Of a stretch of DNA of 64,000 bases, positions 35,212 through 45,113 are shown one piece after another. Location of the stretch: the NCBI RefSeq assembly GCF_900114975.1, contig NZ_FOUU01000001.1, positions 62,001 to 126,000 of the forward strand, written 5' to 3'. The DNA is from Thermodesulforhabdus norvegica (GTDB lineage Bacteria; Desulfobacterota; Syntrophobacteria; Syntrophobacterales; Thermodesulforhabdaceae). The notes beneath the pieces are model-generated. The model was not told the DNA's origin, searched no databases, and saw only the letters and a program-made list of their open reading frames with translations. The position numbers were made by a program, and so were the translations under genes. Within the stretch, counting starts at the first letter, position 1, and each line of letters opens with the position of its first letter.

Positions 35212-35228
35212 GCAAACTCAACAGTTTA

Positions 35229-37979
35229 TCAGGCTTTCAGGCGTTCTTTTATGGCAGCCTGAGCGGCAGCGAGCCTTGCAACGGGAACACGGTAAGGCGA
35301 ACAGCTTACGTAGTCCAGACCTATCTGATGGCAGAATTCAACAGAGGTGGGTTCTCCACCGTGTTCTCCACAGATGCCTATCTTGAGATCCGCACGGGTC
35401 GATCTGCCCTTTTCAACCCCGATCTTCATCAACTGTCCCACTCCGTCCCGGTCTATTCTTTCAAAGGGATCGTATTCCCAGATTTCCTTCTCCAGATAAT
35501 GATGCAGGAACTTCCCGGCATCATCACGGCTTATGCCGTAAACCGTCTGAGTAAGGTCGTTCGTTCCAAAGGAGAAGAACTCGGCTTCTTTAGCTATCTC
35601 ATCGGCAGTAATAGCCCCTCTCGGAACCTCGATCATCGTCCCGACAGAATAGACCACGTGAACTCCCTGCTCCTGAAAAACCTGGCAGGCCACTTCGTCA
35701 ATTACCTTCTTCTGATTTTCCAGCTCTTTTACATGCCCCACCAGAGGGATCATAATTTCCGGCTTTACCGGAATACCTTCTTTCTGAACTTCGCAGGCGG
35801 CTTCGAATATGGCCCGAACCTGCATGGCCGTTATTTCCGGATAGACTATCCCCAACCTGCACCCACGATGGCCCAGCATTGGGTTCGCTTCATGAAGAGC
35901 CTCTATCTTTGCCCAGAGTTTCTCGAAGGGAACGCCCATGGAGCTGGCGAGTTCTGCTGCCGTTTTTTCATCAGCAGGCAGAAACTCGTGTAGAGGCGGG
36001 TCCAGAGTTCGGATCGTCACGGGAAGACCCTTCATAACCCTGAAAATTCCCTTAAAGTCTTCCTTCTGCATGGGCAGAAGTTTCGCCAGAGCCTTTTCCC
36101 GTCCCTCCTGGTCATCGGCCAGTATCATTTCACGAACTGTGTCAATGCGCCTTCCCTCGAAAAACATGTGTTCGGTTCGGCATAATCCGATACCTTCCGC
36201 TCCAAAGGCAATGGCCACAGAGGCCTGATCGGGCTTATCGGCGTTGGTTCTGACACCCAGCCTGCGATAACGGTCCGCCCACTCCATCAGTTTTGCATAA
36301 TTCCTGTACACGATTGATTCTTCCGGCTTAAGAGATTTATCCACCACCACCCGCACGATTTCAGAAGGCTGAGTGGGAATCTTGCCCTCGAAGACCTCTC
36401 CGGTCGTGCCGTCAAGGGAAATCCAGTCACCCTCACGAACGATCCTGCCGTTAACGGTAAACTGCCGTTTTTTGTAATCTATTTCCAGAGCTCCACAGCC
36501 GACAACGCAAACCTTACCCATCTGCCTGGCAACGAGGGCGGCGTGAGAGGTCATACCACCACGGCTTGTAAGAATACCCTGAGCCGCATGCATACCCCGA
36601 ATATCCTCAGGGGAAGTCTCCATCCTGACGAGTATTACCTGTTCGCCTCGCGATGCCCATTCTTCTGCATCGGGAGCATTGAAAACCACCCTTCCGGTTG
36701 CTGCACCCGGTCCCGCATTCAATCCCTTTGCGAGGAAAGCCCCGTCAGCCAGTGCCTTTTCTTTGCTCTTCAGGTCAAAGGTCGGCCTCAGAAGCTGAGT
36801 TAACTGCTGAGGCTCAACCCTCATTACGGCTTCTTCCTCGGTCAATATTCCCTCTTCAACCATCTCAACGGCTATCCTCAGAGCCGCAAAAGCCGTTCGC
36901 TTGCCCGATCTGGTCTGAAGCATCCAGAGCTTCCCACGTTCGATTGTAAACTCGACATCCTGCATATCCCGGTAATGACGATCCAGAAGTTTTCTAATCC
37001 TCTCGAGTTCCTCATAGACCTCAGGCATGGCTTCTTCAAGAGAAACAGAATCGGGATCGGTTTTCTGGGCTTTGTTTATGGGCTGAGGAGTTCGGATCCC
37101 TGCAACAACATCTTCACCCTGAGCATTAATAAGATATTCACCATAAAGAACGTTTTCCCCAGTGGCAGGGTTTCTCGTGAAGGCCACCCCTGTTGCAGAA
37201 TCAGGCCCCATGTTTCCAAAAACCATAGCCTGAACGTTTACGGCCGTCCCCATATCATCGGGTATATCGTTGAGCTCCCGGTACGCAATGGCTCGAGGAT
37301 TATTCCAGGATTTAAAAACGGCGCCTATTGCCCCCCATAACTGCTCTTCCGGATCGTCGGGAAAATCGATACCAAGCCGATCCTTTATCAGTTTCTTATA
37401 AAGAGTCACCAGCTCCTTCAGGCTTTCCGGATCCAGCTCATTATCGTAAGTTATGCCCTTTCGATGCTTCAGTTCCTCCAGAACCTGCTCAAATGGGTCC
37501 ACATCATCCTTACCAACCGGCTTCAACCCGAGTACCACATCACCGTACATGGCTACAAAGCGCCTGTAACAATCGTAGGCAAATCTTTCGTCCCCCGTCT
37601 TTTCCGCAAGTCCTCGAACAGTTTCATCGTTAAGCCCCAGATTCAAGACCGTATCCATCATACCCGGCATGCTTATGGGAGCACCCGATCTGACCGAAAC
37701 AAGGAGCGGATTGGAAGGATCACCGAATTTCTTGCCCATGATCTCTTCAACCCGCTTCAGGGCATCGTTTACCTGCTCCTTCAGCTCGGGAGGGTAGGTT
37801 TCCCCATGCTCGTAGAAATACTTGCACACCTCCGTTGTGATGGTAAAGCCGGGCGGTACGGGAATACCCAGATTTGCCATCTCGGCAAGATTCGCTCCTT
37901 TTCCTCCAAGGAGCATCTTCATTTTTGCATTGCCTTCGGTCTTATCCCCTCCAAAGAAGTAAACATACTTCTGCGCCAT
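35229..37979 (-). CDS. ppdK: Pyruvate, phosphate dikinase
   Basis: The 916-residue enzyme has an N-terminal ATP-grasp ([27 protein letters not shown]) and a phosphohistidine swivel domain with [15 protein letters not shown], where His carries the phosphate. The C-terminal PEP/pyruvate barrel has EHGGEP and a Cys in [10 protein letters not shown]. It interconverts pyruvate plus ATP plus Pi and PEP plus AMP plus PPi, linking acetyl-CoA-derived pyruvate to gluconeogenesis. The chosen start (MAQKYVYF) has GGGAGTGGG; an eight-codon extension exists. It is separated from the upstream acs operon by a hairpin terminator. Confidence 0.95.
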   Translation of the reverse strand: MAQKYVYFFGGDKTEGNAKMKMLLGGKGANLAEMANLGIPVPPGFTITTEVCKYFYEHGETYPPELKEQVNDALKRVEEIMGKKFGDPSNPLLVSVRSGAPISMPGMMDTVLNLGLNDETVRGLAEKTGDERFAYDCYRRFVAMYGDVVLGLKPVGKDDVDPFEQVLEELKHRKGITYDNELDPESLKELVTLYKKLIKDRLGIDFPDDPEEQLWGAIGAVFKSWNNPRAIAYRELNDIPDDMGTAVNVQAMVFGNMGPDSATGVAFTRNPATGENVLYGEYLINAQGEDVVAGIRTPQPINKAQKTDPDSVSLEEAMPEVYEELERIRKLLDRHYRDMQDVEFTIERGKLWMLQTRSGKRTAFAALRIAVEMVEEGILTEEEAVMRVEPQQLTQLLRPTFDLKSKEKALADGAFLAKGLNAGPGAATGRVVFNAPDAEEWASRGEQVILVRMETSPEDIRGMHAAQGILTSRGGMTSHAALVARQMGKVCVVGCGALEIDYKKRQFTVNGRIVREGDWISLDGTTGEVFEGKIPTQPSEIVRVVVDKSLKPEESIVYRNYAKLMEWADRYRRLGVRTNADKPDQASVAIAFGAEGIGLCRTEHMFFEGRRIDTVREMILADDQEGREKALAKLLPMQKEDFKGIFRVMKGLPVTIRTLDPPLHEFLPADEKTAAELASSMGVPFEKLWAKIEALHEANPMLGHRGCRLGIVYPEITAMQVRAIFEAACEVQKEGIPVKPEIMIPLVGHVKELENQKKVIDEVACQVFQEQGVHVVYSVGTMIEVPRGAITADEIAKEAEFFSFGTNDLTQTVYGISRDDAGKFLHHYLEKEIWEYDPFERIDRDGVGQLMKIGVEKGRSTRADLKIGICGEHGGEPTSVEFCHQIGLDYVSCSPYRVPVARLAAAQAAIKERLKA

Positions 37980-38107
37980 GGTGCCCACTCCCTGATGTTT
38001 CAAGCTGTAAACAGAATAGATTCAGCGGCACAAAACCCAAGTAACGAGGTTATATTATTGAAGAACGGGAAAAACACAAGAATTTAAGATTCATCGACTT
38101 CAAAAGC

Positions 38108-38137
38108 AAAAAGAGGCCACCTTCTCGGCAGCCTCTT
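38108..38137 (-). terminator. Intrinsic terminator of the acs operon
   Basis: AAGAGGC (38111-38117) and GCCTCTT (38131-38137) form a 7-bp stem, followed on the minus strand by TTTGCTTTTG. It lies 43 bases after the acsE stop and ahead of ppdK. Confidence 0.75.
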
Positions 38138-38179
38138 CTTTTTGCTGATTTGAAAAAAATTTTATAAATAACCGGAGTT

Positions 38180-39061
38180 TTACAGCTCCAGCCAGGAATC
38201 AGAATAAAGGGTATGGCCGAGAATTACCCGAGCCGTCTTTACATAATCTCGCTCTTCCTTAGTAAGAGAATCCATATCGATGGGTTCGCCGTCTTCAACT
38301 TTGTGGACCAGAGCTTCCAGCTCGGGACGTTCGCCTCGAGCAATTGCATGAAGCTCTTTGTCAAAACAGTCAACTATGGCGGATTGCATATTCCACCGCT
38401 TCCAGATGATCAGCATAACCCTGTTAAGTATCGGTCTGAGGTGCTCCGGAGCCCCGTTGGATACGTTGGACAGACCTATTGTCGAACTGCAACCGGGAGC
38501 AATATCGGGAAACATCTTCATAAAGGCCAGAGCACTCATTATCTGATTTTGCTGCACGTTTACCGGTGTCTGAATGGGATCAACGTAGATCCTTTCAGGA
38601 GGAATCCCCATCTCCGTTGCCCGATATACTATCTCCGCACAGAGTGCACCTCGCTCGTTCTCATCCCTAGGCATCCCCTCAGGTCCCCAGAGAAGAGCAA
38701 CAAACTCGGCGTCATATTCCTTAGCCAGAGGCAAAAGCGCATCCATCCTCTCAGGTCGCACCATTATTGAGTTGATCATAGCGCGACCCTTTTTATGAGC
38801 CTTGAGCCCCGCTTCAATGGCCTTTATGTTAGAAGTGTCAAGGGCACACGGCAGATCGACGACCTCATGAATAACCGGAACAAGCCAGCTCATAAGCTCT
38901 TCGCCATATTTGCCGGCCGGACCTATATTGAGGTCTATATAGTCCATTCCCGCTTCAGCCTGCTGGATGGCAAGCTCCTGTATCGTCTTCTTGTCCCTTT
39001 CCTTAAGGGCCTTTCCGTACTTCTTGCTGACAATATTAAGATTTTCTCCGATAAGCTTCAT
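38180..39061 (-). CDS. acsE: Methyltetrahydrofolate:corrinoid/Fe-S protein methyltransferase AcsE
   Basis: This 293-residue TIM-barrel protein has the pterin-binding features of AcsE: MKLIGENLNI at the start, DYIDLNIGPAG, and GLSNVSNG near the C-terminal barrel end. It moves the methyl group from methyl-H4folate to the cobalt of the AcsCD corrinoid protein, joining the folate and carbonyl branches of the Wood-Ljungdahl pathway. It is the last gene of the operon, 105 bases after acsC, with a small hairpin in the gap. Confidence 0.95.
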   Translation of the reverse strand: MKLIGENLNIVSKKYGKALKERDKKTIQELAIQQAEAGMDYIDLNIGPAGKYGEELMSWLVPVIHEVVDLPCALDTSNIKAIEAGLKAHKKGRAMINSIMVRPERMDALLPLAKEYDAEFVALLWGPEGMPRDENERGALCAEIVYRATEMGIPPERIYVDPIQTPVNVQQNQIMSALAFMKMFPDIAPGCSSTIGLSNVSNGAPEHLRPILNRVMLIIWKRWNMQSAIVDCFDKELHAIARGERPELEALVHKVEDGEPIDMDSLTKEERDYVKTARVILGHTLYSDSWLEL

Positions 39062-39166
39062 AGGACACTGCCTCCTTAAAAATTTACGTCAATTTTTCGA
39101 AAACCGTCCTTAATGCTAATTAAAAGCTTTCCACCGGGGAGGAACCCCGATGGAATTAAAAATTTA

Positions 39167-40519
39167 TTACTCAGGCTTGAAAACCTTGAGGAACTTGGGA
39201 ATCTGGCTGGCTTCTCTGGGACCTACCACAACGTTCCAACCGCCGAGCTCTTCTTCAAGTTCACCGCTGATGGCCGCCGCATATCCGGGAATCACTATGC
39301 TTTTATGCTTGATCTTATCACCGATCCCGCACTTCTTAACAAACATTCCCACGTCTTCACCGCTGAATTTACCGGCCGCCCATGCCGTCATAACGGAAAG
39401 ACCCTCGGTATCCTTGACAAGCAACCAGGCAGGCTGACGGCAGGCTTCAATCTCACCGGACACGATGAAGTAGGTAAGTGAGAAGTTGCAGGTAACCAGA
39501 ACGGGAGAATTTTCGTCGGGGTTGTTTATCGGATAGATGCCGGGTTCCGTCGTCATCGGACGCTGCGGGTCGGTAAAGATGTTAAGCCTCTGCAGCAACA
39601 GCGGATAGACAGAGTGAGGCTGCAAATCACTCAATATAACAATTCCACCGTATTTAGCGATAAAGGTTGCGGCAACCAGGGTTTCTTCCTCTAGAGATGA
39701 AGCCATTTCATTGGCAAAAACTATGGTCGGAAAGCCAAGAGGACGAAAACGATCAACCAGAGCCGCACGACGAATCATAACGTTGTGGGTGAACTGCGTC
39801 TTCAGATCTCTGGCGCCCGTATCAATGACGACATCCTTTATTTCCATCTTGAGCAAATTCTGAGTGATCTTTATTACGGTATCCAGCTGACCGTCCCCGC
39901 GAGCAACAACGGGACAACCGTACTTTTTCGCAAGAGGCGCCATCTTGGGCCCGTTTTTCATGGTAACCGCATAAATAAGGGGCTTTCTGTCCTTGGCAAC
40001 CTCCAGAGCAGCCTCCATAACCTGCGGATTCGGCGACATGAGAATCAGACTGGCATCGGTCATCCCCATGATTTTTTCTACAAAAGCCTTAAAGTTTGCC
40101 GGATCATTGCTTTTGTCGAGGAGCGCAAAAAGCTCGGGGCGCATCATCACGCCCACGCGCTCAAACTGCAGGGCTTTGAACCTCTCAATCTTACCCTGAA
40201 TGGATGCGTCATCCTCATCACTGGTAATAAGGCAACCTATGCCCGTGGGATTGTTGAAGGTCTTTTCATGGCGGAACTGCACCAGCTCACCACCCACTTC
40301 GATGGCATAATCGCCGGTTCCAATGTTAACCGTCCGTATAGGCGGTGCGGATTGTTCAGCCAGTATCTTCTTGGTCTCCTCGGATACATAAGGACACTGA
40401 TCCAGCTCGGCCTTACCCGATGCCAGGTTCATGGCAAAAGCAAGACAGGTAGGCGCACCACACTCGCCACAGTTTGTCTTGGGCAGAAGCTTAAAAATTT
40501 CAATTCCCGTCATTCCCAT
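39167..40519 (-). CDS. acsC: Corrinoid/iron-sulfur protein large subunit AcsC
   Basis: The 450-residue protein starts with a 4Fe-4S domain using C17, C20, C25 and C42 (NCGECGAPTC...DQCP). A TIM-barrel-like middle and the cobalamin-interacting C-terminal domain follow. With AcsD it forms the corrinoid protein that carries the methyl group to AcsB. Its gene follows acsB after an 83-base gap containing a strong 10-bp hairpin. Confidence 0.95.
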   Translation of the reverse strand: MGMTGIEIFKLLPKTNCGECGAPTCLAFAMNLASGKAELDQCPYVSEETKKILAEQSAPPIRTVNIGTGDYAIEVGGELVQFRHEKTFNNPTGIGCLITSDEDDASIQGKIERFKALQFERVGVMMRPELFALLDKSNDPANFKAFVEKIMGMTDASLILMSPNPQVMEAALEVAKDRKPLIYAVTMKNGPKMAPLAKKYGCPVVARGDGQLDTVIKITQNLLKMEIKDVVIDTGARDLKTQFTHNVMIRRAALVDRFRPLGFPTIVFANEMASSLEEETLVAATFIAKYGGIVILSDLQPHSVYPLLLQRLNIFTDPQRPMTTEPGIYPINNPDENSPVLVTCNFSLTYFIVSGEIEACRQPAWLLVKDTEGLSVMTAWAAGKFSGEDVGMFVKKCGIGDKIKHKSIVIPGYAAAISGELEEELGGWNVVVGPREASQIPKFLKVFKPE

Positions 40520-40559
40520 AACCGAATCTCCTCCTCACCGTTTCCCATCACAGATAACA

Positions 40560-40584
40560 GGTGTGGGGGAATCCCCCCCACACC
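40560..40584 (-). other. Intercistronic hairpin between acsB and acsC
   Basis: GGTGTGGGGG pairs perfectly with CCCCCACACC (10 bp) around a five-base loop. No T run follows on the minus strand. It is probably a processing or stability element rather than a terminator, because acsC and acsE must be expressed. Confidence 0.75.
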
Positions 40585-40602
40585 GACTTATTTCACAAAG
40601 AA

Positions 40603-42954
40603 CTACCAGCCTTCACCTTCACCTTCTTCGCTTCCCCACTCGGCTTCGCCTTCTTCTTCACCCCATTCGGCTTCACCGGCCGCTGCCTCTTCGGCGGCAG
40701 GAGCAGCCTCTTCGGCAGCCACGGCAGCCTCAGGCATAGCCTCTCCGAGAATGGGAGGCATCGACAGAGCAGGATGCCCTACTTCTTTCAGGAAGGGAAG
40801 AATTTCCTCTTCCGTCACACCCTGTTCTTCAGTTGCAATCATATCGATGAAGTTGGGGATACCTATCTCTTCGCCTCGCTTGATGAGCCGCTCCCTGATC
40901 TCCTCTTTGAGCATCTTGGGCATCCACACCAATCTCTTGATTCCACCGTCACCGGCAATGAACTTCCTCTGGGTGATGTTGTACTTGCTGTGACCCACGA
41001 AGCCGGGCGTGACCTGACCGCCGCCGATGGTACCCGCCAGGGTCGTGAACTTCATACCGCAAGGTGTCATGCCCGTGTACTCACGGTTCACGGTCATGAC
41101 GCCGTTACAAAGCGGCAATACCGCTGCAATACATTCACAACACCCACAGGTTGTCATGGGGTCGTGGACAACGCTGTAGAAATTGTAGCTCTTGATCGCT
41201 CCTCTCGAAGCCTTTTCAACGAACTCATTTACACCCTTAAAGTTGCCCAAAACGGGATCGAGCACTTCACCTTTGGGAACGGGCTGGTTGGGACCTGTGG
41301 GGTTTATTTCGTATGAAGCTTTGCAGTCAAGCCAGTTATAGGCACCACAAAGACCGGTACGTTCGGGGCTTACCACGCAGACATGGGTCGGGGCAAAGGA
41401 CTGGCAAAGCGTGCAGGAGTAGAATATTTCCGTTGTCTCGTCGGTCATTCCCTCAATGCGCTCGTCACGAATCTTGTACCTCTGCTGAGCCTCTTTGAGA
41501 AGCTCTCGAACCTTATCTTCTTCCGTATAAAGGGTTACCTGACATTTATCGAAAATAGCCCCGAAGTCCTGGTGGAACTTAGCGTGAATGATCTTCCCAA
41601 TGTGCTCAAGGGTGAATCCTTTTTCCACAGCAGACTTGCTGATACGATACCAGGCAATGTCCCTCTGGCCTATGTGCATCACACCCTGAGCATAGTTCAC
41701 AAGGTGATGGATCTGTCGCTCAAGAATCGGCTCGTAGTCCTCCTGCATCTTTCTTCCGGCAACCTCGACCACCACTCCAAGAGGCAAAACCGAACCCGGT
41801 TCAACATCCTTAATGTCGGGACCAATAACGGTCACCTTTCCGTCTTCCACGGCGTCCATATCCGCTATCTTGACCAGCTCAAAGCAGGGAGTCTTGCCAC
41901 CACCGCACTCGAGATAAACATCGTCTTTACGTACACGCTCACCCTCAAAGGCCGGACCATAAGCAACAGGAACGGGAACTTCGGTCACCGTAACCTTAAG
42001 ACCTCTCACCTCGATAGATCTGGAAACAATCTGATCATGAGGAACATTGGCCACAACGTGCTCGTAAGTGCAAACACCGTGGACCAGAATTTCCGGGATA
42101 TCCGTATCGGCTATCGTCGGGAATCCCCAGTTAATGGCCCCGGCAGCATTGGCCGCCCACTCAGCATTTACATCGCCCAGGGCATTTACGAAGGCAAAGA
42201 TACGATCCTTGTTGTACTTAAGGATTCTACGGTAGTCACCGGGTTCAATACCTCCAAAGGCCATAGCCGCACGATTTGCAAAACCGAGAGCAAAAACGGC
42301 AGCAGAGATATCCGGACCGAAGGGCACTAGCCGGGTGGACCAGCCAATCTGGACCCCTGCCTGAATCAACTGTTCCGTAAAGGTGGTGCCGTACTGATTG
42401 GCGCACATAAAAACGTAAAGATTCTTCTTCTGATATTCCTCGGCAATCATCTTGGCCGTCTCGGGATCGGGGGCAGCTCCAACAATCGCCGCAAAACCCG
42501 GCGCCGTACCGTCAACGAACTCAACGCCGCGCTTTCTCATGATGATGTCATCTGCAGCACCAAGCCAGATTTTGCCGTTTTCGATGTCGGGATCCTCATG
42601 GGGATAGTAAAAGTCGGGATCTTCCACATAACGAATTGCTTCAACAACTTCTTCGGCAAAGAGAGCCGCCATACCGGCATCAAGGATATTTCCAAGGTAC
42701 GGTGTGAAAATACGCTTGCTCAGGTGAGGCGGCATGAGTTCCCAGCAGCGTTTGAAAACAAACTCGGCATCACCGAGCTTTTCCACCTTATGACCCAGAA
42801 TTGAATAAATTATGGGCAGGTAATAGGCCGTGTTCGGGAACCCAATGGGTTCATTGGGTCCGAACTTGTCCATAGCCTGCTTCCACTTACCTTCGGCCTT
42901 TTCGACTATATTGTAAGCTCCCTGTATTACGGCAAATGCTACTAACCTCGACAT
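40603..42954 (-). CDS. acsB: CO-methylating acetyl-CoA synthase AcsB
   Basis: The 783-residue subunit holds all A-cluster cysteines: C514, C517, C526 and C536 for the cubane, and C603/C605 in CGCC for the distal nickel. Each is offset by 8 from the Moorella numbering as I recall it. It joins methyl, CO and CoA to acetyl-CoA. The last 44 residues, after about 739, are unusual: an Ala/Glu stretch then a near-repeat EAEWGEEEG EAEWGSEEG EGEGW, strongly acidic. The tail follows the end of the conserved catalytic domain. The gene lies between acsA and acsC with a hairpin on each side. Confidence 0.96.
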   Translation of the reverse strand: MSRLVAFAVIQGAYNIVEKAEGKWKQAMDKFGPNEPIGFPNTAYYLPIIYSILGHKVEKLGDAEFVFKRCWELMPPHLSKRIFTPYLGNILDAGMAALFAEEVVEAIRYVEDPDFYYPHEDPDIENGKIWLGAADDIIMRKRGVEFVDGTAPGFAAIVGAAPDPETAKMIAEEYQKKNLYVFMCANQYGTTFTEQLIQAGVQIGWSTRLVPFGPDISAAVFALGFANRAAMAFGGIEPGDYRRILKYNKDRIFAFVNALGDVNAEWAANAAGAINWGFPTIADTDIPEILVHGVCTYEHVVANVPHDQIVSRSIEVRGLKVTVTEVPVPVAYGPAFEGERVRKDDVYLECGGGKTPCFELVKIADMDAVEDGKVTVIGPDIKDVEPGSVLPLGVVVEVAGRKMQEDYEPILERQIHHLVNYAQGVMHIGQRDIAWYRISKSAVEKGFTLEHIGKIIHAKFHQDFGAIFDKCQVTLYTEEDKVRELLKEAQQRYKIRDERIEGMTDETTEIFYSCTLCQSFAPTHVCVVSPERTGLCGAYNWLDCKASYEINPTGPNQPVPKGEVLDPVLGNFKGVNEFVEKASRGAIKSYNFYSVVHDPMTTCGCCECIAAVLPLCNGVMTVNREYTGMTPCGMKFTTLAGTIGGGQVTPGFVGHSKYNITQRKFIAGDGGIKRLVWMPKMLKEEIRERLIKRGEEIGIPNFIDMIATEEQGVTEEEILPFLKEVGHPALSMPPILGEAMPEAAVAAEEAAPAAEEAAAGEAEWGEEEGEAEWGSEEGEGEGW

Positions 42955-43023
42955 AGCTTACCCCTTTTCTTAAGGATATTTTCGATACACTCCGTGTATC
43001 CAGAATCTTCCAAACCATAAAAC

Positions 43024-43076
43024 CCCAACCTCCATTGGTTGGGATACAGGGGGTTCCGCATCAAAGCAGAACCCCC
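43024..43076 (-). other. Two hairpins between acsA and acsB
   Basis: After the acsA stop, GGGGGTTC(C)GC pairs with GC(A)GAACCCCC. Then CCCAACC pairs with GGTTGGG around a six-base loop and is followed on the minus strand by GTTTTATGG. The second has a short T run and could attenuate transcription into acsB. The sequence differs from the acsB-acsC hairpin. Confidence 0.7.
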
Positions 43077-43082
43077 GGATAA

Positions 43083-45059
43083 TTACACAACATCGAGAGC
43101 ACGACGATCCGCCATATCGAAGAGCTTTCTTTCTCTTGGGCCCATGATGCCGAGGGCCTCACGCTTCTTATCGATATGGGCGATCATCTTGTGGGCCATT
43201 TCAATGGGATCCGTTGCAAATCCCCATTTGCCAAGACCCATCTCTTCAAGCTCTTCAAAAAGATGCTTGTGGAACTTCGTACCCTCTATGGTCGGGAAGG
43301 TTACACCGAATACGGTGTAAACGCCCGAAGCCACAAAATACTGCCCAATGCATATGGCCTTTTCACTCATGTACTCAGGAGCCGCACCGGCAACGGGAAG
43401 ATCTGCAATGCTTTCCCCAAGACCGCCAATCCTGACCATTTCGGCACAGGCAATAAGAATTCTGCTGTTATCAACACAGGAGCCCAGTCCCAGAACAGGT
43501 GGCATACCCACGGCTTCACAAACCTCTGCAAGACCATCCCCTGCAAGCACTGCCGCATCGGGCTTCATAAGACCCGCTTTGGCCAGAGCAATCTGGGAGC
43601 ACCCGGTCTGAACGACAAGCACGTTGTTCTTGATAAGCTCTTTTACCAGCTCAACATGGACCCAGTCCTGACGCACTCTCGGGTTCGTACAACCAACAAC
43701 ACCCGCAACACCCCTTATCTTACCGTTTATAATATTTTCGTTCAGCGGCTTATAAGAAGCCCGGAAGGTACCTCCGAGCATGTAATTGATGTATTCGTGG
43801 GAAAAACCATGCACTCCGAAGTCCCGCCGGGGAGGAATCACTATCCTGTCGGGTCTCCCGTTCTTAAAGCGCTCAATCGCCATCTCAACTATTTTATCCG
43901 TGCACTTACGGGGCTCTCTTTCATGAAACTCGATGTGCTCAACGCCCTCAATCTTGCACCTGGGATTGGTCGTAAACAGACGGGTTCCATAGCACTTGGC
44001 TACGGTCGAAAGTCCCTGCTTGATACACTGAACGTCCACGGCCATCGCATCAACAGCGCCGGTAACCAGAACAGCTTCGGTACTCATAAAGTTTCCAGCA
44101 TGAGGAATACCATGACGGCTAAGCGCCTCAGCACCAGAACAACACATACCCAGGAGCTGAATCCCCTTTGCTCCAGCTTCCTTGGCCTTTTCAATCAATT
44201 TGGGATCATTAACCGAATCTATCATAGACTCAAAAAGATTGGGTTCGTGGCCGTGCACGATTATGTTTACATGGTCTTCCTTGAGGTTACCCATATTGAC
44301 GGCCGCAACCAGAGGCTTGGGAGTTCCGAAAAGGATGTCGGAAATCTCCGTCGCAACCATAGAACCGCCCCAGCCGTCGGCAAGAGCCGTTCTGGAGCAT
44401 TGCAATACGATATTCCTGTAATCCTGATCCACACCCATGTGACTGCGGTGCATGAGTTCCATAATTTCTCTCATGGCACCCCGGGGAACGATCCCGAGCT
44501 TCCTCCAGGTCTCAAGAGTCTTGGGAGGTACGCGCTTGGCAAAGGGAATTTCACCCTCAACCTGTGTGTAAGTTTTCTCCAGCTCATGATAAAGTTCTTT
44601 AGCAATTTCGAGAGTTTCCTTACCCTCAACCTCTATACCCACACTCTTTGCAACTTCTCTGAGCTTAACCTCATCCTTAATTTTGTAATCTTTAATCTTA
44701 CCGTTCACGACATCCCGAAAGACATCCAGCATCGTCATACCGTGGTCGGTGTGAGCCGCAGCACCGGAGGCAACCATTCTCGCAAAGTTACGGGCGGCAA
44801 TTGTGTCAATCGTGGCACCGCAAACACCAACGCGAGAATAGGGATCCTTGGGGTTCAGACGACAGGGTCCCATGGCGCAGTGCTTACAGCAGGCAGATTC
44901 CATACCGATCGGGCACGGCTTCATCTCGGCCGCCCGGAAGAAGGCGTTATCCACTCCTTCTGCCGCCGCCTTCTGGAGCATCATAAGGGTGGATTCACAG
45001 GTGGTAAATTCCTTCAAATTGTACTCTTTTTTCTTTTCTTTCTTTTCAACCTCAGCCAT
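43083..45059 (-). CDS. acsA: Carbon monoxide dehydrogenase catalytic subunit
   Basis: The 658-residue CODH has the D- and B-cluster cysteines in ACCKHCAMGPC and GVCG, and C-cluster ligands within MCCSGAEAL, GVVGCTNPR, VQTGCSQIAL and GSCVDNSR. It reduces CO2 to CO, or oxidises CO, at a Ni-4Fe-4S site and passes CO to AcsB. The subunit is in the second position of the operon, 54 bases after acsD. No cooC/acsF nickel-insertion gene is in the window, so maturation genes must lie elsewhere. Confidence 0.96.
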   Translation of the reverse strand: MAEVEKKEKKKEYNLKEFTTCESTLMMLQKAAAEGVDNAFFRAAEMKPCPIGMESACCKHCAMGPCRLNPKDPYSRVGVCGATIDTIAARNFARMVASGAAAHTDHGMTMLDVFRDVVNGKIKDYKIKDEVKLREVAKSVGIEVEGKETLEIAKELYHELEKTYTQVEGEIPFAKRVPPKTLETWRKLGIVPRGAMREIMELMHRSHMGVDQDYRNIVLQCSRTALADGWGGSMVATEISDILFGTPKPLVAAVNMGNLKEDHVNIIVHGHEPNLFESMIDSVNDPKLIEKAKEAGAKGIQLLGMCCSGAEALSRHGIPHAGNFMSTEAVLVTGAVDAMAVDVQCIKQGLSTVAKCYGTRLFTTNPRCKIEGVEHIEFHEREPRKCTDKIVEMAIERFKNGRPDRIVIPPRRDFGVHGFSHEYINYMLGGTFRASYKPLNENIINGKIRGVAGVVGCTNPRVRQDWVHVELVKELIKNNVLVVQTGCSQIALAKAGLMKPDAAVLAGDGLAEVCEAVGMPPVLGLGSCVDNSRILIACAEMVRIGGLGESIADLPVAGAAPEYMSEKAICIGQYFVASGVYTVFGVTFPTIEGTKFHKHLFEELEEMGLGKWGFATDPIEMAHKMIAHIDKKREALGIMGPRERKLFDMADRRALDVV

Positions 45060-45113
45060 ACCTTCACCTCTTCTACCCCTTCCTGGGGTCTTTTTAATGC
45101 AAATTCATCAAAA

